Shown here: positions 1-9,043 of the stretch, one piece after another
Position numbering within the stretch: the first letter of the stretch is position 1
Layout of the letters: every line of letters starts with the position of its first letter
Source: Acetobacter peroxydans
Lineage (GTDB): Bacteria > Pseudomonadota > Alphaproteobacteria > Acetobacterales > Acetobacteraceae
Reading direction: 5' to 3'
Assembly (NCBI RefSeq): GCF_006539345.1
Contig: NZ_BJMV01000001.1
Coordinates: 186,001-250,000 of the forward strand
Length of the DNA stretch: 64,000 nt
Made by a program: the position numbers and the translations under genes
Notes under the pieces: generated by a model
Seen by the model: the letters and a program-made list of their open reading frames with translations, nothing else
Database searches by the model: none
Told to the model about the DNA's origin: nothing

Positions 1-814
1 ATACGCTCTGGGTCCACTGGTAGGGAGCGCTGCAGGTGACATCCTGCGCCAGATCCATCCCTTCCAGTCCCGGCCATGCGCGGGCTGTGCTGGTGGCAGC
101 TTCAGGGTCGATCCGGCCGTCCTGCGGGAACAGCAGGATGGCGGTCTGCGGCCCGCCATCGCGGATGCGCAGCGTCAGGGCGCGGGTGTCCACCCCGGCA
201 ATGCCGGTTACGCCGCGCTCTTTCAGCCAGGCGTCCAACCCTTCGGTCGCGCGCCAGTTGGCGGGCGCGGTGACATCTTCCTTCACCACAAGGCCGCGTG
301 CGAACACGCGGGCGGCTTCGTCATCTTCCGCATTCGTGCCGACGTTGCCAATATGCGGGAAGGTGAAGGTGATGATCTGCCCGGCGAAGGAAGGGTCGGT
401 CAGGGTTTCCTGATAACCTGTCATACTGGTGGAAAAGCAGATTTCGCCCATGGACTGGCCTGCGTTTTCGGCCGCGCTCTGCGCGGGGGTAAAGGCGCCA
501 AAGCCCTTTCCCCAGAATACGCTTCCATCGGCGAGAACAAGAGCGGCGGTGGCGCCGTCCGGGCGGGCGTCGGGCATGGAGGTTCCTGTCTTGCTGCTTC
601 CCGTTGCGGGGGAGTGTCTGTCTGTCATGGTGGAGGCGGGGCGGAGGTCTTCCAGCGAAAGTCCCGCGGCCTGGGCGATAACCGGCCAGTGCCGGGCCGG
701 AATAGCCTGGGCCTGCCGCCATTTGCGGATGGCTTCTGTGCCCACGCCGGTCAGGCTGGCGGTGGCCTCTGGCCCGCCGAGGCGGGCAATGATGGAGTCG
801 ATCGACATGGACAT
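1..814 (-). CDS. carA: Carbamoyl-phosphate synthase small subunit with N-terminal HTH domain (3' end off window)
   Basis: CarA is the glutamine amidotransferase subunit that feeds ammonia to CarB for arginine and pyrimidine synthesis. Only the N-terminal CarA domain is in the window; the frame runs off the left edge. Typical CarA sequence begins at ATG 577 (ALVLADGSVFWGKGFG, then FSTSMTGYQETLTDPSFAGQ and FPHIGNVGTN). The frame stays open without a stop back to ATG 814 and adds 79 residues. Residues about 4-60 (IIARLGGPEATASLTGVG, then EAIRKWRQAQAIPARHWPVI) look like a YdaS/Cro-type helix-turn-helix, followed by a polar linker. As I recall, NCBI names a 'carph-isopro' domain after exactly such fusions, which would support expression from 814. 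GGGAGG lies 12 nt before ATG 814; an internal start at 577 has AGGA nearby and could also be used, making two isoforms. I checked the upstream 79 codons base by base. Confidence 0.88.
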   Translation of the reverse strand, partial: MSMSIDSIIARLGGPEATASLTGVGTEAIRKWRQAQAIPARHWPVIAQAAGLSLEDLRPASTMTDRHSPATGSSKTGTSMPDARPDGATAALVLADGSVFWGKGFGAFTPAQSAAENAGQSMGEICFSTSMTGYQETLTDPSFAGQIITFTFPHIGNVGTNAEDDEAARVFARGLVVKEDVTAPANWRATEGLDAWLKERGVTGIAGVDTRALTLRIRDGGPQTAILLFPQDGRIDPEAATSTARAWPGLEGMDLAQDVTCSAPYQWTQSV

Positions 815-887
815 GGCCTGGTTCTGCCTCCCGCCTGTGACGCTTCTGGCATCTGATGCGCAGGCTCTCTAGCACCCTGTCTGGGCG

Positions 888-908
888 GTTGGGAAGAAAA
901 TTCCCACT
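888..908. promoter_or_regulatory. Palindrome copy 1, GTTGGGAA-N5-TTCCCA, upstream of carA
   Basis: The sequence is GTTGGGAA, five bases (GAAAA), then TTCCCA. It is an imperfect copy of the perfect palindrome at 932-952, with a centre 44 bp away, about four helical turns. It lies 74 nt upstream of carA ATG 814, where a promoter would be expected. The repeat is visible directly; its role as an operator is inferred. Confidence 0.6.
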
Positions 909-931
909 CATCCCGGGTGGCGCTCGGGGGT

Positions 932-952
932 GTTGGGAAGTTTTTTCCCAAC
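932..952. promoter_or_regulatory. Palindrome copy 2, GTTGGGAA-N5-TTCCCAAC, between carA and yqeY
   Basis: This is a perfect 8-bp inverted repeat around a 5-bp spacer (GTTTT), the same architecture as copy 1 at 888-908. It sits in the divergent carA/yqeY intergenic region, 118 nt before carA ATG 814 and 110 nt before the yqeY start. Two like-spaced copies on the same helical face suggest cooperative binding of a dimeric HTH protein. The binding protein is unknown. Confidence 0.65.
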
Positions 953-1062
953 TGTGTCGTTTTTCCATCATCCGGGCGGGTGAAATCATAAGGCCGGGGT
1001 GATAAGGTGCCGCGGATCAAACGCACGGGCTGTCGTGCGGGAAGTCATGCAGGAGCAAACCG

Positions 1063-1518
1063 ATGTCCCTTCGAGATCAACTGATGTCCGATCTGAAAAC
1101 CGCCATGAAAGCCGGTGAAAGCGCGCGGGTGACGACAATCCGCATGATCACCGCCAAGCTGAAGGATGTCGAGATCGCCGGTCGCGCCAAGGGAGCGGAA
1201 GGGCTGAGCGATGAGGAAGGCGTGTCCGCCCTGCGTGGCATGATCAAGTCACGGGTGGAATCCGCCACGATGTACCGCGACGCCGGCCGCCCTGAACTGG
1301 CGGACAAGGAAGAAGCGGAAATTGCCGTGATCCGTGCCTATCTGCCGCCAGAAATGGACGATGCCTCGCTGGCGGCTGCGGTGCAGGCGGCCGTGGCGGA
1401 AAGCGGTGCCACCTCCATCAAGGAGATGGGCAAGGTCATGGCCGTGCTGAAAGGCCGTTTCGGCGCGGGGCTGGACATGGCCCGCGCGAGTGCGGCGGTC
1501 AAGGCGCTTCTGGGCTAG
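1063..1518 (+). CDS. GatB/YqeY domain protein
   Basis: A full-length YqeY-family protein of 151 residues. The opening MSLRDQLMSDLKTAMKAGE and the later EIAVIRAYLPPEM and IKEMGKVMAVLK segments are typical of the family. The domain is shared with the tail of the GatB subunit of Asp/Glu-tRNA amidotransferase, which contacts tRNA; the free-standing protein has no firmly established role. AGGAG precedes ATG 1063. It diverges from carA and lies 54 nt before dnaG. The same order (yqeY before dnaG and rpoD) is common in Alphaproteobacteria, so co-transcription with dnaG is likely. Confidence 0.9.
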   Translation: MSLRDQLMSDLKTAMKAGESARVTTIRMITAKLKDVEIAGRAKGAEGLSDEEGVSALRGMIKSRVESATMYRDAGRPELADKEEAEIAVIRAYLPPEMDDASLAAAVQAAVAESGATSIKEMGKVMAVLKGRFGAGLDMARASAAVKALLG

Positions 1519-1572
1519 TTCTGGCGCAGGTGGCGGGGTTTCGGGCAGCCGACGAGCAGGGAGCGATGCAGC

Positions 1573-3414
1573 ATGGCGATTGACGCCGGTTTTCTTGACG
1601 AACTGCGCGCCCGCACACCCATAGCCTCCGTTATCGGGCGGCGGGTCAAGCTCACCCGTTCTGGGCGGAACTGGAAAGGGTGCTGCCCTTTCCATGGCGA
1701 AAAAACGCCCTCTTTTTATGTCTATGACGACCACTTTCACTGCTTCGGCTGTGGCGTGCATGGCGATGTGATCTCCTATGTCATGCAGAGCGAGGGACGG
1801 AGCTTTCCCGAGGCGGTGGAGGAGCTGGCCTCGGCCGCCGGGCTGGAAGTGCCCGCCCAGACGCGCGAAAGCCGCGAGGCCGTGGTCCATGCGCGCTCGC
1901 TCGAAGATGTGCTCAACGCCACGCAGGCTTTGTGGGCGCAGGCCCTTTACCAGCCTGAGGGCCGGGCGGGGCTGGACTACCTGCTGGCGCGCGGGCTGAC
2001 GCGCGAAACCATTGCGTCTTTCGGGCTGGGCTGGGCCGGTGAAGGACGCGGCGCGCTGGCGGCGGCTCTTGAGCGTGAGGGTATAACCCCCGCCCAGATG
2101 GCGGAAGCCGGGCTGATGCGGCTGGATGAGGACGGGCGCCCCAAGGGAGAGTTGTTCTGGGGGCGCGTGACCTTTCCCATCCGCGACCGCAAGGGACGGC
2201 TGGTGTCGTTCGGCGGGCGTATTCTGGGCGATGGTCAACCTAAATACCTGAACGGGCCGGAAACAGCACTGTTTTCAAAGCGGCGACTGCTGTTCGGGCT
2301 GGATCGGGCGCGGGCGGCGGTACGTGCGCCGCGTCCAAAAGGCGTGCCTGCGCCCGATCTGGTGGTGGTGGAAGGGTATATGGACGTCATTGCCCTGCAT
2401 CAGGCTGGTTTCACGGGCGCGGTGGCGCCGCTGGGTACGGCGCTGACCCCCGAGCAGCTTGAGGTGCTGTGGCAGGTCGATCGTGCGCCTATCCTGTGTT
2501 TCGATGGTGACGCCGCCGGGCGCCGCGCGGCGGTCAAGGCGGCGCAGACTGCGCTGCCGTTGCTCAATGCCGACCATACGCTGCGGTTCTGCCTGCTGCC
2601 CGAGGGCGAAGACCCCGACAGCCTCGTGCGCGAGCGTGGCGCGCAGGCGGTGGCGGGGCTGTTTGGCGCGGCGCGCGGCTTGTCCGATGTGCTGTTCGAT
2701 CTGCTGGCGGGCGGTATGGTCCAGCCCGGCCCGGAGGAGCGCGCGGCCCTGCGGCACAAGCTGACCGAAAGTGCGGCCCTGATTACGGACAAGACGCTGG
2801 CCTCGGAATACCGGCGAACCCTGCTGGATCGTTTTTTCGCCCGTTTCAGAAGCAGCGGTCGGGGGAAGGCGGGCGGTGCGCCGTTTACGGGGAGCGCGGG
2901 GCGGCAGGCCGAGGTTACGGGTTTCATAGCCCTGGATCAGACGCGGGAGCGGCATCGCCTGCTGTTGCAACTGCTGCTGCGGCACCCTGCTCTTGTGCCG
3001 GATATGGAAGAGGCCTTGTGCAGGCTTGAGCTTGCCGCTGATTTTGCCGCCGTGCGGGCCGCGTTGCTGGACTTTTCAGCCGAAGGCGCCCACGCCCCCA
3101 GCGCAGGTACCCTGCGGGCGTGGGTGGCGCAGAACGGTCTGGAGGAAACTATTCGTGCTGTCATGCGTGAAGAAGACGGGTCTGCCGCGCAGCCGGATGA
3201 TACGACAGACCCGGCGCAGCTTGTGTCGGCAAGGACACAGTGGTGGCATTTTTACGGATTGCTGGATCGCGCACGGTTCGAGGCCGAAGTCGAGCGCGAG
3301 ATTGCCAGTTTTACCGCAAAAAACGGCGATGCTGATCAGTGGCAGCGGCTTCAGGCCCGGCTTGAGGCGCGTGAGCGTCTGAAGCGTGGTGGCTTGGAGG
3401 ATACGGAATTTTAA
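1573..3414 (+). CDS. dnaG: DNA primase
   Basis: DnaG makes the RNA primers for replication and works with DnaB helicase at the fork. The protein is 613 residues, normal for the family. The N-terminal zinc ribbon has ligands C38, H41, C57 and C60 (CPFHGEKTPSF and HCFGCG). The catalytic core and TOPRIM fold follow, with the acidic motifs VVVEGYMDVIALHQAGF and CFDGDAAGRRAA. The variable C-terminal third is the DnaB-binding region. The gene lies between yqeY and rpoD, the classical macromolecular-synthesis arrangement. Confidence 0.97.
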   Translation: MAIDAGFLDELRARTPIASVIGRRVKLTRSGRNWKGCCPFHGEKTPSFYVYDDHFHCFGCGVHGDVISYVMQSEGRSFPEAVEELASAAGLEVPAQTRESREAVVHARSLEDVLNATQALWAQALYQPEGRAGLDYLLARGLTRETIASFGLGWAGEGRGALAAALEREGITPAQMAEAGLMRLDEDGRPKGELFWGRVTFPIRDRKGRLVSFGGRILGDGQPKYLNGPETALFSKRRLLFGLDRARAAVRAPRPKGVPAPDLVVVEGYMDVIALHQAGFTGAVAPLGTALTPEQLEVLWQVDRAPILCFDGDAAGRRAAVKAAQTALPLLNADHTLRFCLLPEGEDPDSLVRERGAQAVAGLFGAARGLSDVLFDLLAGGMVQPGPEERAALRHKLTESAALITDKTLASEYRRTLLDRFFARFRSSGRGKAGGAPFTGSAGRQAEVTGFIALDQTRERHRLLLQLLLRHPALVPDMEEALCRLELAADFAAVRAALLDFSAEGAHAPSAGTLRAWVAQNGLEETIRAVMREEDGSAAQPDDTTDPAQLVSARTQWWHFYGLLDRARFEAEVEREIASFTAKNGDADQWQRLQARLEARERLKRGGLEDTEF

Positions 3415-3562
3415 CACGTACAGGAAATGTTCTGGGGCGTGTTCCCCTTGACTTGCGGCGCGGGATATCCCACCTCCTGCCCGCGCTGGAACGTGTGTGG
3501 TACATGGTAAACTGGTCGTTCTGCATTCTGGCGGGATGTGGGCGCGGAGGAGCAGGTCTGGT

Positions 3563-5539
3563 ATGGCGACAAAAACGGCATCGACAAACGCGGCGCAGGA
3601 GCAGGATGGCGATACCAGCCTGCTGGACACGCAGTCCTCGTCCGTCAAGAAGCTGATCGCCAAGGGGCGCGAGCGCGGGTGCATCACGTTTGATGAACTC
3701 AATGCCGTTCTGCCGCAGGACAAGATGTCGTCCGAACAGATCGAGGACATCATGGCCCTGCTGTCCGAGATGGGCATTCAGGTTGTCGAGAGCGAGGACG
3801 CTGACGAGGCCGAAAACGCCAAGGATTCTGAGTCCGACGACGAGGCCGAAGAGGAAGAAGCCGAGGCTGAGGCCGACGGTGAAAGCCCGACCGGCAATGT
3901 AAATGCGGAAAGCGTTGGCCGTACCGATGACCCGGTGCGGATGTACCTGCGCGAGATGGGCACAGTTGAACTGCTCTCTCGTGAAGGCGAAATCGCCATT
4001 GCCAAGCGGATCGAGGCCGGGCGCGACGAGATGATTGGCGGGCTGTGCGAAAGCCCGCTGACCTTCCGCGCCATTATTTCGTGGCATGAAAGAATTATCA
4101 GCAGCGAAATGCTGCTGCGCGACATCGTTGACCTCGAAGCCATGCAGAACGGCGGCAACCCGCCGGAGGAGGGCGAGGGCGCCGAGGGCGAGTTCGCGGA
4201 AACCGAGAACGAAAACGAGGAAGCCGAAGAGCAGGAAGCCGAAGGCGATATGGAAGGTGAGGGCAGCGGCCTGTCACTTTCCGCGCTGGAAGAAAAGCTG
4301 CGTCCTGAAATTCTGGCTCATTTCGAAGAAATCGGCCCACTCTATGAGCAGCTTCGCAAGTTGCAGGTCACGCGGATCGAGGCGCTGACCTCAGGCGAGG
4401 AAGTCGGGGGCACTTTCGAGAAAGACTACACGCTTCTGCGTGACAAGCTGGTGAGCAAGGTTGAGCAGGTTCACCTGCACAATAACCGGATTGAAGATCT
4501 GGTCGCCCAGCTCAAGGAAATGTTCCAGAAGCTGAACGTGCTCGAAGGGCGTATGCTGCGTCTGGCTGAAAGCTGCCGTGTCTCGCGTGATGACTTCCTG
4601 ATGAAGTATCGCGGTCGTGAACTTGATCCGGGCTGGATGGAAGCCGTGTCGGCCCTGCCGGGACGTTCGTGGAAAAACTTCGTGCTCAAGCACACCGATA
4701 CGGTGAATGACCTGCGTAATCAGGTTGCCGCACTGGCTCAGGAAACCGGCCTGCCGATTGGCGAGTTCCGTCGTGTCTACGCGACTGTGGCACGTGGCGA
4801 GCGTGATTCAGCCCGCGCCAAAAAGGAAATGATCGAGGCCAACCTGCGGCTGGTGATTTCGATCGCCAAGAAATACACCAATCGTGGCCTGCAGTTCCTT
4901 GATCTCATTCAGGAAGGTAATATCGGCCTGATGAAGGCCGTGGACAAGTTTGAATACCGCCGTGGTTACAAGTTCTCGACCTATGCCACATGGTGGATCA
5001 GGCAGGCCATAACCCGCTCCATCGCCGATCAGGCGCGCACGATCCGTATTCCCGTGCATATGATCGAGACCATCAACAAGCTGGTACGCACCTCGCGGCA
5101 GATGCTTCACGAGATCGGCCGCGAACCCGCTCCGGAAGAGCTGGCCGAAAAGCTGGGTATGCCGCTGGAAAAGGTGCGCAAGGTTCTCAAGATCGCCAAG
5201 GAACCGATTTCCCTTGAAACCCCGATCGGGGATGAGGAAGACAGCCATCTGGGTGACTTCATTGAGGACAAGTCGGCGGTTATTCCGCTGGATGCGGCCA
5301 TTCAGACCAACCTGCGCGAAGCCACGACGCGGGTTCTGGCCTCGCTTACGCCGCGCGAGGAACGTGTGCTGCGGATGCGTTTTGGTATCGGCATGAACAC
5401 CGACCATACGCTTGAGGAAGTCGGGCAGCAGTTCAACGTGACCCGTGAGCGTATTCGTCAGATCGAAGCCAAGGCCCTGCGCAAGCTCAAGCATCCCAGC
5501 CGCAGCCGCAAACTGCGCTCCTTCCTGGATGATAATTGA
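3563..5539 (+). CDS. rpoD: RNA polymerase primary sigma factor RpoD (sigma-70)
   Basis: This housekeeping sigma factor directs core RNA polymerase to -35/-10 promoters. I chose ATG 3563 ([12 protein letters not shown]; 658 residues) because GGAGG lies just upstream and the upstream extension looks non-coding. Region 1.1 is followed by a very acidic stretch, then region 1.2 near residue 122 ([20 protein letters not shown]). Another acidic insert (NCR) follows. Regions 2-3 begin near residue 425 ([40 protein letters not shown]). The region 4.2 helix-turn-helix is near residue 615 ([20 protein letters not shown]). A CCCCTTGAC sequence about 110 nt upstream could belong to a heat-shock promoter, but I see no convincing matching -10. 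Confidence 0.97.
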   Translation: MATKTASTNAAQEQDGDTSLLDTQSSSVKKLIAKGRERGCITFDELNAVLPQDKMSSEQIEDIMALLSEMGIQVVESEDADEAENAKDSESDDEAEEEEAEAEADGESPTGNVNAESVGRTDDPVRMYLREMGTVELLSREGEIAIAKRIEAGRDEMIGGLCESPLTFRAIISWHERIISSEMLLRDIVDLEAMQNGGNPPEEGEGAEGEFAETENENEEAEEQEAEGDMEGEGSGLSLSALEEKLRPEILAHFEEIGPLYEQLRKLQVTRIEALTSGEEVGGTFEKDYTLLRDKLVSKVEQVHLHNNRIEDLVAQLKEMFQKLNVLEGRMLRLAESCRVSRDDFLMKYRGRELDPGWMEAVSALPGRSWKNFVLKHTDTVNDLRNQVAALAQETGLPIGEFRRVYATVARGERDSARAKKEMIEANLRLVISIAKKYTNRGLQFLDLIQEGNIGLMKAVDKFEYRRGYKFSTYATWWIRQAITRSIADQARTIRIPVHMIETINKLVRTSRQMLHEIGREPAPEELAEKLGMPLEKVRKVLKIAKEPISLETPIGDEEDSHLGDFIEDKSAVIPLDAAIQTNLREATTRVLASLTPREERVLRMRFGIGMNTDHTLEEVGQQFNVTRERIRQIEAKALRKLKHPSRSRKLRSFLDDN

Positions 5540-5567
5540 TCCATCCGGAATAGAACCCGTCACGCGT

Positions 5568-6107
5568 ATGCAGGTAACCATTACCTTCATGCGCATGACT
5601 GTGGCTCCGGCCTACCCGCGTTTTTTGCTGCCGACAGGCTGGATGCTTGAGCATGGCGTGCATCCCAGTGTTGCGGATTACCGCTATCTGCAGGACAGAG
5701 TTGGGCGCTCATGCTGCTGGTGGATGCGGCAGGCCGCGTCCGATGAACTGCTGAGCCGTATTCTGGCCCAGCGCGGCACGGCTATCGGTCTGTTGCGCGA
5801 ATATAGCGTGGTGCGGGGCTTTTACGAGCTTGACCGGCGCGACCCTGAGGACGTGAACCTGTCTTACTTCGGGCTGTTTCCTCAGGCCATTGGCCGGGGG
5901 GTGGGGCGTGCTTTCCTTGATGGCGTCCTGCGCGAGGCGTGGCGCGGGCCCACGCGGCAGGTACGGGTGAACACCTGCACGGCGGATCATCCACGCGCCA
6001 GACAGCTTTACCTGCAGGCGGGCTTCCGCCCTGTAAGGCAGGTGGATGAGCTGTGGAACGTCCCGGACAGGCTCGGGCTCGATATTCCGGCGCATCTGCG
6101 CGTTTGA
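5568..6107 (+). CDS. GNAT-family N-acetyltransferase
   Basis: The acetyl-CoA binding motif A is recognisable as GLFPQAIGRGVGRAFLDGVL, followed by RVNTCTADHPRARQLYLQAG, the usual GNAT strand 5 and helix. The substrate cannot be told. It directly follows rpoD on the same strand. The start is uncertain: ATG 5529 overlaps the rpoD stop, while ATG 5568, 5583 and 5592 are all in frame and none has a strong ribosome-binding site. I take 5568, giving about 179 residues. Family assignment is secure; function is not. Confidence 0.75.
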   Translation: MQVTITFMRMTVAPAYPRFLLPTGWMLEHGVHPSVADYRYLQDRVGRSCCWWMRQAASDELLSRILAQRGTAIGLLREYSVVRGFYELDRRDPEDVNLSYFGLFPQAIGRGVGRAFLDGVLREAWRGPTRQVRVNTCTADHPRARQLYLQAGFRPVRQVDELWNVPDRLGLDIPAHLRV

Positions 6108-6289
6108 CCCCGTTTTCCCCTTGCTTTTTTCTCCCTGCCGTGGTTGAGACTGCCCTTTCCCTGCTGGGCATGTGGCATTGCCCGGCTATACCCGCGGCTT
6201 TTTGTCGGTCTGTATCAGGCTGTGCAGAAGGCACCGAACGTCGGAACGGTCCGGTTCGGGCAGGTTGATTTGATCCGAAGGGAGTGAAC

Positions 6290-6736
6290 ATGCCGCTTTA
6301 CGAAACCGTGTTTATTGCACGGAATGATATTTCCCAGCAGCAGGTCGATGCGATCGTTGATGGCATCACCGCGCAGATCGAAGCCGATGGCGGCGCCGTG
6401 CGCAAGCGCGAATACTGGGGCCTGCGTAGCCTTGCCTACCGCATCAAGAAGAACCGCAAGGGTCATTACACCCTGCTGGGTCTTGAAGTGCGTTCGGAGC
6501 TGCTCAAGGAAATCGAACGTCAGCTTTCCCTGAACGAAGACGTGCTGCGCCTGATGACGTTGCGCGTGGAAAGCATTGACGAAGCGCCCTCACCGGTTCT
6601 GTCCCGCAAGGGTGAAGACCGTGGCGAGCGCAGCTTCCGTGGTCCCAAGCCGGCCGGTGGCCGTTTTGAGAGCGGTCGTGGCCGTCGTGGCGGCGAAGAT
6701 CGTCCGCTTGAGTCAGCCGACAACGGAGCGGAGTAA
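6290..6736 (+). CDS. rpsF: 30S ribosomal protein S6
   Basis: S6 binds S18 and 16S rRNA in the platform of the small subunit. The N-terminal [20 protein letters not shown] and the [20 protein letters not shown] segment are typical. The chosen ATG has GGAG six bases upstream; an in-frame GTG two codons earlier is less likely. A basic, glycine/arginine-rich C-terminal tail after about residue 95 lengthens it to 148 residues; such tails are common in Alphaproteobacteria. First gene of the rpsF-rpsR-rplI operon. Confidence 0.96.
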   Translation: MPLYETVFIARNDISQQQVDAIVDGITAQIEADGGAVRKREYWGLRSLAYRIKKNRKGHYTLLGLEVRSELLKEIERQLSLNEDVLRLMTLRVESIDEAPSPVLSRKGEDRGERSFRGPKPAGGRFESGRGRRGGEDRPLESADNGAE

Positions 6737-6741
6737 GCGCT

Positions 6742-7017
6742 ATGTCTGAATCCATGGAAATCAACCCCGCCGCCCGCCGCCCCGCTGTTGGCGCGCGTCG
6801 TCCGTTCTACCGTCGTCGCAAGTCCTGCCCGTTCTCCGGCCCCAACGCGCCGGCGATCGACTACAAGGACGTGCGTCTGCTCAGCCGCTTCCTGTCCGAA
6901 CGTGGCAAGATCGTGCCGAGCCGTATCACTGCGGTTTCCGCCAAGAAGCAGCGTGAGCTGGCGCAGGCTATCAAGCGCGCCCGCTTCCTGGCCCTGCTTC
7001 CCTATGTTGTAAGCTGA
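6742..7017 (+). CDS. rpsR: 30S ribosomal protein S18
   Basis: S18 is a small basic protein that dimerises with S6 in the 30S platform. The core [20 protein letters not shown] and ISAVSAKKQ-like segment ([20 protein letters not shown]) is diagnostic. It has 91 residues, a usual length. It begins five bases after the rpsF stop, so translation is probably coupled. Confidence 0.96.
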   Translation: MSESMEINPAARRPAVGARRPFYRRRKSCPFSGPNAPAIDYKDVRLLSRFLSERGKIVPSRITAVSAKKQRELAQAIKRARFLALLPYVVS

Positions 7018-7030
7018 GGGGAGACCGATC

Positions 7031-7618
7031 ATGGCTGCTACAGAAGTAATCCTGCTCCAGCGCGTTGAGCATCTCGGTCAGATGGGTGAAGTGGTTAAGG
7101 TGCGTCCCGGTTACGCCCGTAACTTCCTTCTGCCTCAGGGCAAGGCCATTCGCGCCAATGCGGGCAACCTTGCTCGTTTCGAGCGTGAACGCGTCCAGCT
7201 TGAAGCCCAGAACATCAAGCGCCGCGAAGAAGCAGAGCGTCTGTCCGAACGGATGGAAGGTCTGGCCGTTGTCCTGATCCGTCAGGCCGGTGACAGCGGG
7301 AGCCTGTATGGTTCCGTCAGCACGCGCGACGTCGCGCAGATCGTGACGGAAGCGGGCTTTACCATCGACCGTCAGCAGGTTTCGCTGGCGCACCCCATCA
7401 AGTCCCTCGGGCTTTATGAGGTGAAGGTGGCGCTGCACCCCGAAGTGGTGGTGCCGGTGACTGTCAACGTGGCGCGTTCGGAAGAAGAAGCCGAGCGTCA
7501 GGCACGTGGCGAAGCCACGACCCCGGAAGAAGAAGCGACTCTCGCTGGCGATGAAGCCTTTATTGAAGGTGAAATCGTTGCTGAAGACGCCGAAGACGCA
7601 CAGGGCGACGCTGCCTGA
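7031..7618 (+). CDS. rplI: 50S ribosomal protein L9
   Basis: L9 binds 23S rRNA near the L1 stalk and helps keep reading frame. The N-terminal domain is clear ([20 protein letters not shown] and [15 protein letters not shown]), as is the C-terminal domain ([14 protein letters not shown]). At 195 residues it is longer than E. coli L9 because of an acidic tail of about 40 residues rich in Glu and Asp, a pattern seen in many Alphaproteobacteria. Third gene of the operon; a strong terminator follows. Confidence 0.96.
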   Translation: MAATEVILLQRVEHLGQMGEVVKVRPGYARNFLLPQGKAIRANAGNLARFERERVQLEAQNIKRREEAERLSERMEGLAVVLIRQAGDSGSLYGSVSTRDVAQIVTEAGFTIDRQQVSLAHPIKSLGLYEVKVALHPEVVVPVTVNVARSEEEAERQARGEATTPEEEATLAGDEAFIEGEIVAEDAEDAQGDAA

Positions 7619-7649
7619 ACAGGCGGTTTTCCTGAACGGAACCGGGAAA

Positions 7650-7677
7650 GGAGGCGGAGCGATCCGCCTCCTTTTTT
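7650..7677 (+). terminator. Rho-independent terminator of rpsF-rpsR-rplI
   Basis: A 9-bp perfect stem (GGAGGCGGA/TCCGCCTCC) with a GCGA loop is followed directly by six T residues, 32 bases after the rplI stop. Confidence 0.93.
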
Positions 7678-7807
7678 GTTGGCTGCACCGTTCCGGTACG
7701 AAAAAGAACAGGGGATGATGGCTGCGGCCTCTCCCTTTTTTTTCGTGCCACCTTCCAGTTTACTGGCTTATGCTCATTGAAGTTTGCCAGTGCAGGAAGA
7801 GGAACAC

Positions 7808-9022
7808 GTGTTGAAACACCTTCTGGACATGGTCTTACGACAGTTTGTTTCTTACGGCTGTCTGTCCGTTTACTGGTCAGATGGCAGCTTCAGCCAGTAT
7901 CAGGGAAAGCGGCCAGGACCGCAGGCCGCATTGAGGCTGACAGACGCGCGGGCCGAGCGCGCATTGCTGCTCAATCCGGGGCTGGGTGTGGGCGAAGCCT
8001 ATATGGAGGGCAGCCTCCAGCCGGTGGACTGCACGTTGTATTGCTTGCTGGAACTGTTGATGCTGAACGCCATGGAGCCCGCGGGCCATGTGAGCGAGCG
8101 TCTGGCCTCTACCCTGCGGTATCTCCGGCGTGGCTGGACACAATTTAACCCCGCTGCGCGGGCCAGGCGGAATGTCGCGCATCATTATGATCTGGGCAAC
8201 GATCTCTATCGGCTGTTTCTGGATAAGGACTGGCAGTATTCCTGCGCCTATTTTCGCTACGGCACAGAAACTCTTGATGAGGCACAGGAGGCCAAGAAGC
8301 GGCATATCGCCGCCAAACTGCTGCTGGACGGGCCTGGGCTTGAGGTTCTGGACATCGGCTGCGGATGGGGCGGCATGGCCCTGACCCTCGCACGGGATTA
8401 TGGGGCGGTGGTCACGGGTATTACGCTCTCACAGGAACAACTCGCCTTCGCGCGTGAGCGTGCGCGGCGGGAAGGGCTTGAGGGGCGTGTGCGTTTTGAA
8501 CTGCTTGACTACCGCCACCTCAGGCGGCGGTTTGACAGGATCGTGTCTGTTGGCATGTTCGAGCATGTAGGGATCGGGCATTACCGGCAGTTTTTCGATG
8601 TCGTGAAAAGCAGCCTCAAGCCTGATGGTGTCGCCCTGATCCACTCTATAGGCCGGAATGACGGGCCGGGCACAACCAATCCGTGGGTCAACAAATACAT
8701 TTTCCCCGGCGGGTATTCTCCTGCCCTGAGCGAAGTCCTGCCGGCTATCGAGCGGGCAGGATTATGGGTGACAGATTGTGAGGTACTGCGCCTGCATTAC
8801 GCGAAGACACTTGCCTGCTGGTCTGAACGCTTTGCCGCACACAGGGCCGAAGCTGTGGCGCTGTATGATGAGCGCTTCGCACGGATGTTCGAGTTCTACC
8901 TAACGGCCTCGGAACTGGCATTCCGCGTACAGGGGCACATGAACTTCCAGTTGCAGCTTTCTCCCTCGCTTGAAGCTGTTCCCTTGACACGGGACTACAT
9001 TGCCGCCGCGGAAGGAGGCTGA
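7808..9022 (+). CDS. cfa: Cyclopropane-fatty-acyl-phospholipid synthase
   Basis: The enzyme transfers a methylene from S-adenosylmethionine to double bonds of membrane phospholipid acyl chains, which protects acid-exposed membranes and suits an acetic acid bacterium. The SAM-binding motif is VLDIGCGWGGMALTLARDYG near residue 179. Family features also include HHYDLGNDLYRLFLDKDWQYS, the FDRIVSVGMFEHVG segment and the C-terminal MNFQLQLS. I chose GTG 7808 because AGGAAGAGGA lies immediately upstream; the protein is then 404 residues. It sits alone after the L9 terminator. Confidence 0.93.
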   Translation: MLKHLLDMVLRQFVSYGCLSVYWSDGSFSQYQGKRPGPQAALRLTDARAERALLLNPGLGVGEAYMEGSLQPVDCTLYCLLELLMLNAMEPAGHVSERLASTLRYLRRGWTQFNPAARARRNVAHHYDLGNDLYRLFLDKDWQYSCAYFRYGTETLDEAQEAKKRHIAAKLLLDGPGLEVLDIGCGWGGMALTLARDYGAVVTGITLSQEQLAFARERARREGLEGRVRFELLDYRHLRRRFDRIVSVGMFEHVGIGHYRQFFDVVKSSLKPDGVALIHSIGRNDGPGTTNPWVNKYIFPGGYSPALSEVLPAIERAGLWVTDCEVLRLHYAKTLACWSERFAAHRAEAVALYDERFARMFEFYLTASELAFRVQGHMNFQLQLSPSLEAVPLTRDYIAAAEGG

Positions 9023-9043
9023 CACCACCCGGCGACACCCTGT

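Noticed and set aside
321-989. Long minus-strand frame of 222 codons over the carA/HTH region
   Set aside because: It is a shadow of the carA frame: Arg/Pro/His-rich, with no domain character, while carA with its HTH extension explains the same DNA.
1249-2238. Long minus-strand frame opposite dnaG
   Set aside because: High-GC antisense shadow; the dnaG zinc ribbon and core on the plus strand are certain.
3440-3480. Heat-shock-type promoter (CCCCTTGAC) before rpoD
   Set aside because: The -35-like element is suggestive, but no matching -10 at a suitable distance was found.
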